A DNA stretch of 38,781 nucleotides from Pseudomonas avellanae BPIC 631 (GCF_000444135.1 NZ_ATDK01000053.1:1-38781), one strand, 5' to 3'; counted from the stretch's first letter, positions 28,543-37,845 are shown. Notes: a model not told the origin generated them from the letters alone. A program made the numbers and translations.

Positions 28543-28573
28543 GCCTATCGACTTGGCTCAACTCTCTGCCCCT

Positions 28574-28933
28574 CTACTGGACGATGAGGCAGCTGGCATA
28601 GGTGCATGCGCCCTTTTTTCCTGAAAGCGTCACATATTTGATCGCAGGCTCGCCGCTGGCAGGCGTGATACTCAGCGGGTAAGTGGCGGTGCTGCTGACG
28701 ACGTATGTGCCTTTGCTTGCCACTTCCTGCTTCAAGCCCTTCTGTATGACATAGATGGCGAACGCACTGTTATTGCGAACCTGCACCGCCGTATCCGCTT
28801 CCTGAGGCGGCGGCACCTGAACGGCATCAACGGGTGGCACAGCTTCATTCTGGGTAGCGTCTGTCGAATCAAGTGCATATGCGCCGAGACAAACGCTCAT
28901 GAACAATGTCGGTGCCAATAGCCATGCTTTCAT
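28574..28933 (-). CDS. Small secreted protein of unknown function
   Basis: A 119-residue protein not recognised as a known family. It has a Sec-type signal peptide (MKAWLLAPTLFMSVCLGAYA, cleavage likely near residue 20), an acidic, Pro- and Val-rich stretch (about 21-48), then a beta-rich domain. The domain ends in KKGACTYASCLIVQ, whose two cysteines could form a disulfide. The start at 28933 has GGAGA six bases upstream. An ATG at 28945 in frame lacks a ribosome binding site. It lies alone between DUF3392 (convergent) and the ilvD terminator. Confidence 0.7.
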   Translation of the reverse strand: MKAWLLAPTLFMSVCLGAYALDSTDATQNEAVPPVDAVQVPPPQEADTAVQVRNNSAFAIYVIQKGLKQEVASKGTYVVSSTATYPLSITPASGEPAIKYVTLSGKKGACTYASCLIVQ

Positions 28934-29070
28934 CACGTTCTCCATAACAGTCGATAGCGGTTAACCGCAGCAGATCGCTCGCGGCGATTGGCCCAATATA
29001 TAGCGCCCACGCGCGCTCGACATCTGTCAGAAATACCAGTAAGAAAGCCCGCCGGTAGTTATTTCCAGAT

Positions 29071-29099
29071 AAAAAAACACCCCGACTGGCGGGGTGTTC
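29071..29099 (-). terminator. Rho-independent terminator after ilvD
   Basis: On the minus strand AACACCCCG, a short loop, then CGGGGTGTT is followed by a run of seven T. It starts about 24 bp past the ilvD stop. Confidence 0.9.
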
Positions 29100-29122
29100 T
29101 GATGCTGACTCAAACATGCGCG

Positions 29123-30970
29123 TTACGGCACCAGTTTGTCCAGCAACGCCTTGTCACGCACAGCGCCCTTGTCGGCGCTGGTCGCCAGCAGGGCGTAGGC
29201 CTTGAGGGCGGTGGTCACTTTACGTGGACGCGACTCGACCGGTTTCCAGCCTTTCTTGTCCTGTTCGGCGCGGCGCTCGGCCATCTCGGCGTCGTCGATC
29301 ATCAGGTTGATCGAGCGGTTCGGGATGTCGATCAGCACTTTGTCGCCATCGCGCACCAGACCAATCGCACCGCCCGCCGCGGCTTCTGGCGAGGCGTGAC
29401 CGATGGACAGGCCAGAGGTACCGCCCGAGAAACGACCGTCGGTGAGCAGCGCACAGTCTTTACCCAGCCCTTTGGACTTCAGGTACGAGGTCGGGTAGAG
29501 CATTTCCTGCATGCCCGGACCGCCTTTCGGGCCTTCGTAACGAATGATGACGATGTCGCCCGCCTTCACTTCGTCAGCGAGAATCCCGCGCACGGCGCTG
29601 TCCTGGCTTTCGAAGATCTTGGCGTTGCCTTCAAAGACGTGGATCGACTCATCGACACCGGCGGTTTTCACCACGCAGCCATCCAGCGCGATGTTGCCGT
29701 ACAGCACGGCCAGGCCACCTTCCTGCGAATATGCATGCTCGACGCTACGGATGCAGCCGTTTTCACGGTCGTCATCCAGGCTGTCCCAACGGGTCGACTG
29801 GCTGAACGCGGTCTGCGTCGGGATGCCGGCCGGGCCTGCCTTGAAGAAGGTGTGCACTGCTTCGTCGTCAGTCTGGGTGATGTCCCATTTGGCGATGCCT
29901 TCGGCCAAGGTCTTGCTGTGCACGGTCGGCAGGTCGGTGTGCAGCAAGCCGCCGCGCGCCAGCTCGCCGAGGATGCTGAAGATCCCGCCCGCGCGGTGCA
30001 CGTCTTCCATGTGGTACTTCTGGATGTTCGGCGCAACCTTGCACAGCTGTGGAACCTTGCGTGACAGACGGTCGATGTGGTGCAGGTCGAAGTCGATCTC
30101 GGCTTCCTGAGCAGCAGCCAGCAAGTGCAGGATGGTGTTGGTCGAACCGCCCATGGCGATGTCCAGCGTCATGGCGTTTTCGAACGCCTTGAAGTTGGCG
30201 ATGTTGCGCGGCAACACCGAATCGTCGTTTTCCTTGTAGTACTGTCGGCACAGGTCAACGATGGTGCGGCCAGCCTGCAGGAACAGTTGCTCGCGGTCGC
30301 TGTGGGTCGCCAGTGCCGAACCGTTGCCCGGCAAGGCCAGGCCCAGCGCTTCGGTCAGGCAGTTCATCGAGTTGGCGGTGAACATGCCCGAGCACGAACC
30401 GCATGTCGGGCAGGCGCTGCGCTCGTATTCGGCGACTTTTTCGTCGCTGGCGGTGGAGTCGGCAGCGATGACCATTGCATCGACCAGGTCCAGGCCGTGG
30501 CTGGCCAGTTTGGTCTTGCCCGCTTCCATCGGCCCGCCAGACACGAAGACCACCGGAATATTGAGGCGCAGTGCCGCCATCAGCATGCCAGGGGTGATTT
30601 TGTCGCAGTTGGAAATGCACACGATGGCGTCGGCGCAGTGCGCGTTGACCATGTATTCGACCGAGTCGGCAATGATCTCGCGGCTTGGCAGCGAATACAG
30701 CATGCCGTCGTGGCCCATCGCAATGCCGTCATCCACCGCAATGGTGTTGAATTCCTTGGCCACGCCACCGGCGCGTTCGACTTCACGGGCGACCAGTTGG
30801 CCCATGTCCTTGAGGTGGACGTGGCCCGGTACGAACTGGGTGAAGGAGTTGGCAATGGCGATAATCGGTTTCTTGAAATCTTCGTCCTTCATGCCCGTTG
30901 CGCGCCACAGGGCACGGGCGCCGGCCATGTTGCGGCCGTGGGTGGACGTTTTCGAGCGGTAATCAGGCAT
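29123..30970 (-). CDS. ilvD: Dihydroxy-acid dehydratase
   Basis: Fe-S and Mg-dependent dehydration of 2,3-dihydroxy acids to 2-keto acids in valine, leucine and isoleucine synthesis. The protein is 615 residues. Cluster and metal ligands are visible: Cys122 in [11 protein letters not shown], the Cys-rich [19 protein letters not shown] (Cys187-193), Asp81 in [14 protein letters not shown], and Asp123-Lys124, the lysine being the carbamylated one in relatives. The C-terminal [21 protein letters not shown] is also canonical. It is of the E. coli IlvD length class. It stands apart from other ilv genes and is followed by its own terminator. A 35-codon reading frame precedes it. Confidence 0.97.
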   Translation of the reverse strand: MPDYRSKTSTHGRNMAGARALWRATGMKDEDFKKPIIAIANSFTQFVPGHVHLKDMGQLVAREVERAGGVAKEFNTIAVDDGIAMGHDGMLYSLPSREIIADSVEYMVNAHCADAIVCISNCDKITPGMLMAALRLNIPVVFVSGGPMEAGKTKLASHGLDLVDAMVIAADSTASDEKVAEYERSACPTCGSCSGMFTANSMNCLTEALGLALPGNGSALATHSDREQLFLQAGRTIVDLCRQYYKENDDSVLPRNIANFKAFENAMTLDIAMGGSTNTILHLLAAAQEAEIDFDLHHIDRLSRKVPQLCKVAPNIQKYHMEDVHRAGGIFSILGELARGGLLHTDLPTVHSKTLAEGIAKWDITQTDDEAVHTFFKAGPAGIPTQTAFSQSTRWDSLDDDRENGCIRSVEHAYSQEGGLAVLYGNIALDGCVVKTAGVDESIHVFEGNAKIFESQDSAVRGILADEVKAGDIVIIRYEGPKGGPGMQEMLYPTSYLKSKGLGKDCALLTDGRFSGGTSGLSIGHASPEAAAGGAIGLVRDGDKVLIDIPNRSINLMIDDAEMAERRAEQDKKGWKPVESRPRKVTTALKAYALLATSADKGAVRDKALLDKLVP

Positions 30971-31309
30971 TGGAGCACTCCGGCAAAACTAGGGCTGATC
31001 AGGGTAGGGAGTGAGCTTCTATTGACGTCGCGGGCGAGCGGCAGTGACCACAGGCAGCGAAGAAACCGAACACCACGGGATCACCGTGTACTCGGCCTGA
31101 GCTCATAAACCCGCCGGGGGATGAATGGCGATGAATAGCGCGATTCTACACCGCCGCTACCGTTTGGTGGGGGCCGAATGTCGCGGGCGGTGTGTGGCTG
31201 AAAATCCCTGTGGACAAAACGCCATCGGCGCCTTTATCTTGCGCAGCAGGCCGCCTCATGTGGCCACGTCGCTCGGACGGTTCCGGGCGCTTACGTTTGC
31301 GAGATACCC
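30971..31309. other. Divergent intergenic region between ilvD and alaC
   Basis: This 339-bp gap must hold promoters for both genes, but no confident hexamers were found. On the minus strand a 35-codon frame occupies 30999-31106 (listed separately). A short inverted repeat CACGG-GATCA-CCGTG lies at 31074-31088 inside it. On the plus strand an ATG-started frame at 31125-31349 overlaps alaC and is not protein-like. Confidence 0.5.
30999..31106 (-). CDS. Candidate 35-codon leader peptide ahead of ilvD
   Basis: The minus strand carries ATG at 31106 and TGA at 30999-31001, encoding MSSGRVHGDPVVFGFFAACG, then HCRSPATSIEAHSLP. It ends 28 bp before the ilvD start. Ribosome binding is weak (GGCGGG about five bases upstream). 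It is not a classical attenuator peptide: there is no run of Ile, Leu or Val codons, only VV and FGFF. It could be a regulatory upstream frame or chance. Conservation in other pseudomonads would decide. Confidence 0.3.
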   Translation of the reverse strand: MSSGRVHGDPVVFGFFAACGHCRSPATSIEAHSLP

Positions 31310-32518
31310 ATGGCTGACCAAGGTTCGCCGCGCCGCTTTGCGCGCATAGATCGACTCCCCCCTTACGTGTTCAACATCACCGCCGAACTGAAAATGGCTG
31401 CGCGTCGTCGTGGTGAAGACATTATCGACTTGAGCATGGGCAACCCCGACGGGGCCACGCCGCCGCACATCGTCGAAAAACTGGTCACTGTCGCCCAGCG
31501 CGAAGACACCCACGGTTACTCCACCTCACGCGGCATTCCGCGTCTGCGCCAGGCCATTTCCAACTGGTACAAGAAACGCTACGAGGTCGATATCGACCCT
31601 GAAAGCGAAGCCATCGTGACCATCGGTTCCAAGGAAGGCCTGGCGCACTTGATGCTCGCCACGCTGGATCAGGGCGATACCGTGCTGGTGCCTAACCCCA
31701 GTTACCCGATCCACATCTACGGTGCCGTGATTGCCGGCGCCCAGGTGCGGTCGGTGCCACTGGTGCCGGGCGTGGACTTCTTCGCCGAGCTGGAAAAGGC
31801 CATCCGCGGCTCGATTCCCAAGCCGAAAATGATGATTCTGGGTTTTCCGTCGAACCCGACCGCGCAATGCGTGGAGCTGGATTTCTTTGAGCGCGTGGTG
31901 GCGTTGGCCAAACAGTACGACGTGCTGGTGATTCACGACCTGGCCTACGCCGACATCGTCTACGACGGCTGGAAAGCCCCGTCGATCATGCAGGTGCCGG
32001 GCGCTAAGGACATTGCCGTCGAGTTTTTCACCCTGTCCAAGAGCTACAACATGGCGGGCTGGCGGATCGGCTTCATGGTTGGTAACCCCGAGCTGGTGAA
32101 CGCACTGGCGCGGATCAAGAGTTACCACGATTACGGCACCTTCACGCCGTTGCAGGTCGCCGCCATTGCCGCGCTGGAAGGCGATCAGCAATGCGTGCTC
32201 GACATCGCCGAGCAGTATCGCCAGCGCCGCAACGTACTGGTCAAGGGCCTGCACGAACTGGGCTGGATGGTCGAAAACCCCAAGGCGTCGATGTACGTCT
32301 GGGCAAAGATTCCCGAAGCCTACGCGCACCTGGGCTCGCTGGAGTTCGCCAAGAAGCTGCTGGCCGAAGCCAAGGTTTGTGTGTCGCCGGGCATCGGTTT
32401 TGGTGAATACGGCGACGATCACGTGCGTTTTGCACTGATCGAGAATCAGGACCGCATCCGCCAGGCCGTGCGCGGGATCCGCAGCATGTTCCGGGCCGAC
32501 GATAAGCTCAAGTCCTGA
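31310..32518 (+). CDS. alaC: Alanine transaminase AlaC (fold type I aminotransferase)
   Basis: PLP-dependent enzyme of 402 residues that makes alanine from pyruvate and glutamate. Visible motifs are [13 protein letters not shown] near the N-terminus, [58 protein letters not shown] and the PLP-lysine segment [18 protein letters not shown]. The C-terminus has [22 protein letters not shown]. It closely fits the E. coli AlaC (YfdZ) type. A related aspartate-type aminotransferase cannot be fully excluded. It is transcribed away from ilvD. Confidence 0.9.
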   Translation: MADQGSPRRFARIDRLPPYVFNITAELKMAARRRGEDIIDLSMGNPDGATPPHIVEKLVTVAQREDTHGYSTSRGIPRLRQAISNWYKKRYEVDIDPESEAIVTIGSKEGLAHLMLATLDQGDTVLVPNPSYPIHIYGAVIAGAQVRSVPLVPGVDFFAELEKAIRGSIPKPKMMILGFPSNPTAQCVELDFFERVVALAKQYDVLVIHDLAYADIVYDGWKAPSIMQVPGAKDIAVEFFTLSKSYNMAGWRIGFMVGNPELVNALARIKSYHDYGTFTPLQVAAIAALEGDQQCVLDIAEQYRQRRNVLVKGLHELGWMVENPKASMYVWAKIPEAYAHLGSLEFAKKLLAEAKVCVSPGIGFGEYGDDHVRFALIENQDRIRQAVRGIRSMFRADDKLKS

Positions 32519-32535
32519 GTAAGTCGTCTGCATGA

Positions 32536-32571
32536 CCACGCCTGCTGACTGAGTACTTTCGGCAGGCGTGG
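32536..32571 (+). terminator. Hairpin after alaC
   Basis: A perfect 10-bp inverted repeat (CCACGCCTGC and GCAGGCGTGG) with a 16-nt loop lies 18 bp past the alaC stop. There is no T run, so it is either a weak terminator or a 3' stabilising hairpin. Confidence 0.5.
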
Positions 32572-32689
32572 CGCTTGCAACCGGTGATACGGGCAATACC
32601 GACAGTCGCCTCGACAATTTTTACTTACTGCAAATGGCCGCAGACCGGTATGATCGCGCGCCCCGATACACCCGGAATTCTGAAATAAA

Positions 32690-33145
32690 ATGAAACCCAC
32701 CTTGATCGCCGCCGCAGAACTCGATCGCATCGACACCTGGGCCAAGTACTCCAGCCATATGTGCGGGGGCTGTATCTCCAGCTGCTGCACGTTGCCGGTA
32801 GAAGTGAAGATCAAGGACCTGATCCGCATCGGCATCGTCGATGAGTTCGAACGTGGCGATCCGGCGAAGAACATCGCCAAGCGTCTGCAGAAGGAAGGCA
32901 TCGTCGAGCGTTACAACCAGAAGTCGGAAATCTTCACGTTGCAGCGCATGAGCAATAACGACTGCCTGTACCTGGACCGCAAAAGCCGGCTGTGCACCAT
33001 CTATGAAAAGCGCCCGGACACCTGCCGCAACCATCCGAAAATCGGACCGCGCCCAGGCTTTTGTGCGTACAAGCCCAAAGAGGTTGTACGTCAGGAAAGC
33101 GGCTCGCTGCGCAACGCCACCAGCGCGCCCGTGCCGAAGTTCTGA
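32690..33145 (+). CDS. YkgJ family cysteine-cluster protein
   Basis: A 151-residue protein with the YkgJ/CxxCxxxCC zinc or Fe-S-binding pattern. The first cluster is HMCGGCISSCCTLP (Cys25, 28, 32, 33). Later cysteines occur in NNDCLYLD, RLCTIYEKRPDTCRNHP and PGFCAYKP. The block 'C.IYEKRP..CR..P' is the family signature. The metal bound and the function are not established. It appears to be transcribed alone, with a terminator 48 bp downstream. Confidence 0.85.
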   Translation: MKPTLIAAAELDRIDTWAKYSSHMCGGCISSCCTLPVEVKIKDLIRIGIVDEFERGDPAKNIAKRLQKEGIVERYNQKSEIFTLQRMSNNDCLYLDRKSRLCTIYEKRPDTCRNHPKIGPRPGFCAYKPKEVVRQESGSLRNATSAPVPKF

Positions 33146-33192
33146 TCGTGTAGCGAGCGATACTCTGCGTCGCTGACCCAGCGGTTCCAATC

Positions 33193-33216
33193 AAGCCCCT
33201 ACCAGGGGCTTTTTTG
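33193..33216 (+). terminator. Rho-independent terminator after the YkgJ-family gene
   Basis: AAGCCCCT, loop ACC, AGGGGCTT followed by TTTTT. The perfect 8-bp stem and T run are canonical. Confidence 0.9.
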
Positions 33217-33262
33217 TGGGCGATGGAAAAGCCTGATGGAAAAACCCTATCGATGTTAATTT

Positions 33263-33288
33263 ATGTGAAAAATAAAAATACTTCACAT
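33263..33288. promoter_or_regulatory. Inverted repeat ATGTGAA-N12-TTCACAT, candidate operator of the tetronate operon
   Basis: Two perfect 7-bp arms separated by 12 AT-rich bases lie about 100 bp before ltnD, in a locally AT-rich stretch unlike the rest of the window. No regulator gene is adjacent, so the protein that binds is unknown. Confidence 0.45.
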
Positions 33289-33298
33289 TATCCAGTCA

Positions 33299-33326
33299 TT
33301 GATTCACTATCAGATTCACAGATAAG
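33299..33326 (+). promoter_or_regulatory. Possible sigma-70 promoter of ltnD
   Basis: TTGATT (33299-33304) and GATAAG (33321-33326) with 16-bp spacing each match four of six consensus bases. They lie just downstream of the inverted repeat, which would then occupy an activator-like position. The match is weak. Confidence 0.3.
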
Positions 33327-33386
33327 AACAATAAACGCTCGAATGCCCGCAACACAGGCATCGGCACTGACTTTGAGGATTACTGC

Positions 33387-34292
33387 ATGAACAGCAAAAA
33401 TGTCGGCGTTATCGGCCTGGGTGCGATGGGTCTGGGCATTGCCCGCTCGTTGCTGCGCAGCGGCTTCACTGTGCATGCCTGCGATGTGCGCACCAGCGTG
33501 ACCGAAGCGTTCGCCCAGGAAGGCGGCGTTGCCTGCCAATCCCCAGCCAGCATGGCCGCTGCCTGCGACGTGATCATTACCGTTGTGGTCAATGCCGAGC
33601 AGACCGAAACTGTCCTGTTTGGCGAAAACGGCGCCATCGCGGCCCTGCGTCCGGGCAGCCTGGTGATCGGCTGCGCCACCGTCGCGCCGACTTTCGCTGT
33701 CGAACTGGGTGAACGCCTGGCCGCGCAGAACCTGCTGTACCTCGACGCCCCGATCTCCGGCGGCGCAGCCAAGGCCGCTTCCGGCCAGATGACCATGATG
33801 ACCTCCGGCCCGAACGAGTCCTACGCCAAGGCCGAAGCCATCCTCAACGGCATGGCTGGCAAGGTCTACCGCTTGGGCGACGTTCACGGGCTGGGCTCGA
33901 AAGTCAAAATCATCAATCAGTTGCTGGCCGGCGTGCACATTGCGGCCAGTGCCGAAGCGATGGCGCTCGGCCTGCGTGAAGGCGTCGATGCGGACGCGCT
34001 GTACGAAGTGATCACCAACAGTGCCGGTAACTCGTGGATGTTCGAAAACCGCGTACCGCACATCCTCAACGCTGATTACACGCCGCTGTCGGCTGTGGAT
34101 ATCTTCGTCAAGGACCTGGGCCTGGTGCTGGATACCGCACGCAGCAGCAAATTCCCGCTGCCGCTGTCGGCCACTGCGCACCAGATGTTCATGCAGGCTT
34201 CCAGCGCCGGTTTCGGCCGCGAGGACGACTCGGCGGTGATCAAGATTTTCCCGGGCATCGAATTGCCGAAAGCCAAGCCAGAAAAAGCCTGA
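33387..34292 (+). CDS. ltnD: L-threonate dehydrogenase LtnD (beta-hydroxyacid dehydrogenase family)
   Basis: NAD-dependent oxidation of a four-carbon sugar acid (L-threonate in characterised LtnD) to the 2-oxo acid. The 301-residue protein has the Rossmann motif VGVIGLGAMGLGIARSL (6-22), the beta-hydroxyacid dehydrogenase segment DAPISGGAAKAASGQMTMM and the catalytic-Lys helix GLGSKVKIINQLLAG. The C-terminal helical domain ends in FVKDLGLVLDTARSS. Tartronate semialdehyde or hydroxyisobutyrate dehydrogenases share the fold. The neighbours otnK, otnC and otnI make the tetronate assignment strong. It is the first gene of the operon, with AGGA about eight bases before the ATG. Confidence 0.9.
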   Translation: MNSKNVGVIGLGAMGLGIARSLLRSGFTVHACDVRTSVTEAFAQEGGVACQSPASMAAACDVIITVVVNAEQTETVLFGENGAIAALRPGSLVIGCATVAPTFAVELGERLAAQNLLYLDAPISGGAAKAASGQMTMMTSGPNESYAKAEAILNGMAGKVYRLGDVHGLGSKVKIINQLLAGVHIAASAEAMALGLREGVDADALYEVITNSAGNSWMFENRVPHILNADYTPLSAVDIFVKDLGLVLDTARSSKFPLPLSATAHQMFMQASSAGFGREDDSAVIKIFPGIELPKAKPEKA

Positions 34293-34302
34293 GGAGCGAC
34301 TG

Positions 34303-35592
34303 ATGAGCCTGAATAACGCTCGCCCGCTGCTGGGCTGCATTGCCGATGACTTCACCGGCGCGACCGACCTGGCCAACATGCTGGTGCGCGGTGGCATGCG
34401 CACCGTGCAGAGCATCGGCATCCCCAGCGCCGAAATGGCTGCCGGGCTGGACGCCGACGCGATTGTGATCGCCCTGAAATCGCGCACCACGCCAAGCGCC
34501 GACGCCGTGGCTGAATCCCTCGCTGCGCTGGAATGGCTGCGCGAGCGTGGTTGCGAGCAGATCTTCTTCAAGTATTGCTCGACCTTCGATTCGACTGCTG
34601 CCGGCAACATCGGCCAGGTCAGCGAAGCACTGCTGGAACAACTGGGCAGCGACTTCACCCTGGCCTGCCCGGCCTTCCCGGAAAACGGCCGCACGATTTT
34701 CCGTGGTCATTTGTTTGTACAGGACCAGTTGCTCAGCGAATCGGGCATGCAGAACCACCCGCTGACGCCAATGACCGACGCCAATCTGGTGCGCGTGCTG
34801 CAAGCGCAGACCACCGGCAATGTCGGCCTGTTGCGCTACGACACCGTTGCCAAAGGCGTGGACAGCGTGCGCAGCAAAATTGCCGAACTGCGCGCTGAAG
34901 GTGTGCGCATGGCAATTGCCGATGCGCTGTCGGACGCTGACCTGTACACACTGGGTGAAGCCTGCGCCGACCTGCCACTGCTGACCGGTGGTTCGGGGCT
35001 GGCGTTGGGCCTGCCGGGCAACTTCCGCAAGGCGGGCAAGCTGCGCGACATTGATGCGGCCAAACAGATTGCTATCAGCGGCGGCGAAGTGGTGCTGGCA
35101 GGCAGCGCTTCGGTTGCCACCAACGGCCAGGTCGCGGCCTGGCTGGAAGCCAATCGCCCTGCCCTGCGCATCAATCCGCTGGACCTCGCAGCAGGCAAGC
35201 CGGTGGTCGAGCAGGCGCTGGCGTTTGCCAGAGACGCCGGGCAAACCGTGTTGATCTACGCCACCAGTACGCCGGATGAAGTCAAAGCGGTGCAGAAAGA
35301 GCTGGGTGTTGAACGCTCTGGCGCGATGGTCGAAGCCGCGTTGGGCGAGATCGCCAAAGGGCTGCTGGACGCGGGTGTGCGCCGCTTTGTGGTCGCCGGT
35401 GGCGAAACCTCCGGTGCTGTCGTTCAGGCGCTGGGCGTGCAATTGCTGCAGATCGGCGCACAGATCGATCCGGGCGTTCCGGCCACCGTCAGCAGCGGCG
35501 CGCAACCGCTGGCACTGGCGCTCAAGTCTGGCAACTTCGGCGCACGCGACTTCTTCGCCAAGGCCCTCAAGCAATTGGCGGGGGCAGCCTGA
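34303..35592 (+). CDS. otnK: 3-oxo-tetronate 4-kinase OtnK (DUF1537 / four-carbon acid sugar kinase)
   Basis: ATP-dependent phosphorylation of 3-oxo-tetronate. The 429-residue protein has the N-terminal substrate domain (LGCIADDFTGATDLANMLVRGG in part; KYCSTFDSTAAGNIGQV) and a C-terminal nucleotide domain. The latter carries LLTGGSGLALGLPGNF, VLAGSASVATNGQVAAW and FVVAGGETSGAVVQALGV. GAGGAGCG precedes the start. It follows ltnD by 10 bp and overlaps otnC by one base (TGATG), so the three are tightly co-translated. Confidence 0.93.
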   Translation: MSLNNARPLLGCIADDFTGATDLANMLVRGGMRTVQSIGIPSAEMAAGLDADAIVIALKSRTTPSADAVAESLAALEWLRERGCEQIFFKYCSTFDSTAAGNIGQVSEALLEQLGSDFTLACPAFPENGRTIFRGHLFVQDQLLSESGMQNHPLTPMTDANLVRVLQAQTTGNVGLLRYDTVAKGVDSVRSKIAELRAEGVRMAIADALSDADLYTLGEACADLPLLTGGSGLALGLPGNFRKAGKLRDIDAAKQIAISGGEVVLAGSASVATNGQVAAWLEANRPALRINPLDLAAGKPVVEQALAFARDAGQTVLIYATSTPDEVKAVQKELGVERSGAMVEAALGEIAKGLLDAGVRRFVVAGGETSGAVVQALGVQLLQIGAQIDPGVPATVSSGAQPLALALKSGNFGARDFFAKALKQLAGAA

Positions 35593-36230
35593 TGATTGAT
35601 GAAAACGCCCTGCGTCAGGAAATCTGCGACGTCGGCCGGCTGTTGTATGGCCGCGGCTACACGGTCGGCAGCGCGGGCAACATCAGCGCGCGTCTTGATG
35701 ACGGCTGGCTGATCACCCCGACCGACGCCTGCCTGGGGCGCATGGACCCGGCAGACATCGCCAAGGTCAATCTGGCCGGTGAATGGGTATCGGGCAGCAA
35801 GCCGTCCAAGACCCTGGCCCTGCACCGCGAAGTCTACGACCGCAACCCGGAAGTCGGCGGCGTGGTGCACACCCACTCGACGCATCTGGTGGCCCTGACC
35901 CTGGCCGGCGTGTGGCGTGAAGACGACATTCTGCCGCCGCTGACGCCCTATCAAGTCATGAAAGTCGGGCACATCCCGTTGATCCCTTACGAGCGCCCGG
36001 GCTCGCCGAAAGTCGCCGAGCGCGTGGCGGAGCTGGCCAACAGCGTACGCGGTGTGATGCTCGAGCGGCTCGGTCCGGTGGTCTGGGAAAGCTCAGTGGC
36101 CAAGGCTTGTTACGCCTTGGAAGAGCTGGAAGAAACCGCCCGTCTGTGGCTGATGAGCAACCCCAAACCTGCACCGCTGGCCCCGGCGGCGCTGGAAGAA
36201 TTGCGTCAGGTGTTCGGCGCGAAGTGGTAA
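35592..36230 (+). CDS. otnC: 3-oxo-tetronate 4-phosphate decarboxylase OtnC (class II aldolase family)
   Basis: Zn-dependent decarboxylation giving dihydroxyacetone phosphate and CO2. The 212-residue protein has the class II aldolase/adducin fold. It shows the phosphate-binding segment YTVGSAGNISARLDDGWLIT, the Glu-side segment LALHREVYDRNPEVGGVVH and the zinc histidines in VVHTHSTHLVAL. A third His would be expected near the C-terminal part. Fuculose-phosphate aldolase is the main alternative by fold. The otnK neighbour argues for OtnC. Confidence 0.9.
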   Translation: MIDENALRQEICDVGRLLYGRGYTVGSAGNISARLDDGWLITPTDACLGRMDPADIAKVNLAGEWVSGSKPSKTLALHREVYDRNPEVGGVVHTHSTHLVALTLAGVWREDDILPPLTPYQVMKVGHIPLIPYERPGSPKVAERVAELANSVRGVMLERLGPVVWESSVAKACYALEELEETARLWLMSNPKPAPLAPAALEELRQVFGAKW

Positions 36231-36248
36231 CGGACACACATTGATCGA

Positions 36249-36265
36249 GAGGCGCACTGCGCCTC
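36249..36265 (+). promoter_or_regulatory. Short hairpin between otnC and the gntP gene
   Basis: GAGGCGC, loop ACT, GCGCCTC: a perfect 7-bp GC-rich stem 18 bp past the otnC stop. No T run follows. It may attenuate or stabilise the operon mRNA between enzyme and transporter genes. Confidence 0.45.
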
Positions 36266-36300
36266 GCGGCCGAAAAACAATAACAACAGGAATCGAGAGC

Positions 36301-36369
36301 ATGACTCACCCCTACCCCGCTGTTTCGTTGTCAGTCTTTACCGCCATTGACCGGAGTGCACGGGCATGA
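36301..36369 (+). CDS. Candidate 22-residue leader peptide coupled to the gntP gene
   Basis: ATG at 36301 opens a 22-codon frame (MTHPYPAVSLSVFTAIDRSA, then RA). Its TGA at 36367-36369 overlaps the transporter ATG at 36366 in an ATGA arrangement. CAGGA lies about ten bases before its ATG. No comparably good Shine-Dalgarno precedes the transporter ATG (GGAGTGCACGGGC is 12 or so bases off). Translational coupling through this short frame is therefore plausible but unproved. Confidence 0.4.
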   Translation: MTHPYPAVSLSVFTAIDRSARA

Positions 36370-37823
36370 CGCCGCTCATGTTGATGGTCGTGGCCGGTGC
36401 GGGCATCGCACTGCTGTTGTTCCTGGTGCTCAAGTACAAATTTCAGCCGTTCGTTGCGTTGATGCTGGTCAGCATCATCGTGGCGCTGGTCGCCGGGGTT
36501 AAGCCGGCCGATCTTGTTGCCACCATCGAAGGCGGCATGGGCAAGACCCTCGGCCACATCGCGATCATCATCGCCTTGGGCGCGATGATCGGGCGCATCA
36601 TCGAGCTGTCGGGCGGGGCCGAAGCACTGGCCAAGACGCTGATCAACCGCTTCGGCAACAGACGCACGCCGCTGGCGTTGACCGTTGCAGGCTTCATGGT
36701 CGGCATTCCGGTGTTTTTCGAGGTCGGCGTGATCATCCTCATGCCATTGGCCTACGGCGTGGCCCGTGCCGCCCGCAAGCCGCTGCTGATTTTCGCGCTG
36801 CCGATGTGTGCTGCGCTGCTGGCGGTGCATGCGTTCCTGCCGCCGCACCCTGGCGCCGTTGCTGCGGCCAGCCAGTTGGGCGCGGACCTGGGTCGTGTGT
36901 TGATGCTGGGTATCCCGATTGTCGCAGTGCTGTGCATGATCGGCTACTTCGTGGCAGGCCGCATGACTCGCAAGACCTACCCGATGACCGATGATATTCG
37001 CGCCGAAGTCTACGGCCCGCATGTCACCAACCAAGACCTGGAAGCCTGGGCGCGCAACGACTACTCCGGCGTGCGTGAAGCCACCGAGACCAGAACCCTG
37101 GGCGCGGAAGAAACCGCCAGCAGTCTGGCAAGCAAACTGCCGCCAGCACCTGCACCGGGTTTCGGGCTGATCATTGCGCTGATTCTGCTGCCGATCGTGC
37201 TGATTCTGATGGGCACGCTGGCCACCACTCTACTGCCTGCAACATCGACGCTGCGTGCAGTGCTGACGGTTCTCGGTGCGCCACTGGTGGCGCTGTTGAT
37301 CGACACATTACTGTGCGCCTGGCTGCTGGGTTCGCGTCGTGGCTGGAGCCGCACGCAGGTGTCCGACGTAATCGGCTCGGCGTTGCCGGGTGTGGCGATG
37401 GTTATCCTGATTGCCGGTGCCGGTGGCGTATTCGGTAAGGTGCTGGTCGATACCGGTATCGGTGCAGTGGTTTCCGAGGCGCTGCGCAATACCGGTTTGC
37501 CGGTGCTGGCGCTGGGCTTTCTGCTGACCCTGTTGCTGCGCGCGGTGCAGGGCTCGACCACCGTTGCGCTGGTGACCACTGCCGGCATTCTCAGCCCGCT
37601 GATCGCCACGCTGGACCTGAGCGCCAACCACTTGGCCCTGCTGTGCCTGGCGATGGGCGGTGGCGGTCTGGCCATGTCGCACATCAACGATGCCGGTTAC
37701 TGGATGTTCACCAAACTGGCGGGCCTCAACGTCGCCGACGGCTTGCGCACCTGGACCGTACTGGTCACGCTGCTCGGCACACTGGGCTTTGTGATCACCC
37801 TGCTGCTTTGGCCATTCGTCTGA
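36366..37823 (+). CDS. GntP family permease, probable tetronate (threonate/erythronate) transporter
   Basis: A 485-residue inner-membrane proton symporter of the gluconate permease family, with about twelve hydrophobic segments. Family marks are the N-terminal [39 protein letters not shown], the loop [39 protein letters not shown] and the C-terminal [21 protein letters not shown] soluble loop around residues 205-260 joins the two halves. GntP members carry gluconate-like acids. Position between otnC and otnI indicates uptake of the four-carbon acid degraded by this operon. Confidence 0.9.
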   Translation: MTPLMLMVVAGAGIALLLFLVLKYKFQPFVALMLVSIIVALVAGVKPADLVATIEGGMGKTLGHIAIIIALGAMIGRIIELSGGAEALAKTLINRFGNRRTPLALTVAGFMVGIPVFFEVGVIILMPLAYGVARAARKPLLIFALPMCAALLAVHAFLPPHPGAVAAASQLGADLGRVLMLGIPIVAVLCMIGYFVAGRMTRKTYPMTDDIRAEVYGPHVTNQDLEAWARNDYSGVREATETRTLGAEETASSLASKLPPAPAPGFGLIIALILLPIVLILMGTLATTLLPATSTLRAVLTVLGAPLVALLIDTLLCAWLLGSRRGWSRTQVSDVIGSALPGVAMVILIAGAGGVFGKVLVDTGIGAVVSEALRNTGLPVLALGFLLTLLLRAVQGSTTVALVTTAGILSPLIATLDLSANHLALLCLAMGGGGLAMSHINDAGYWMFTKLAGLNVADGLRTWTVLVTLLGTLGFVITLLLWPFV

Positions 37824-37845
37824 CCCTTTGAAGACTGGAGTTAAC

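Noticed and set aside
28988..31108. Plus-strand open frames opposite ilvD (358 and 343 codons)
   Set aside because: Antisense to the complete IlvD with all cluster ligands; no domain recognised.
31125..31349. Small plus-strand frame overlapping the alaC start
   Set aside because: No ribosome site, no protein-like composition, and it runs into alaC in another frame.
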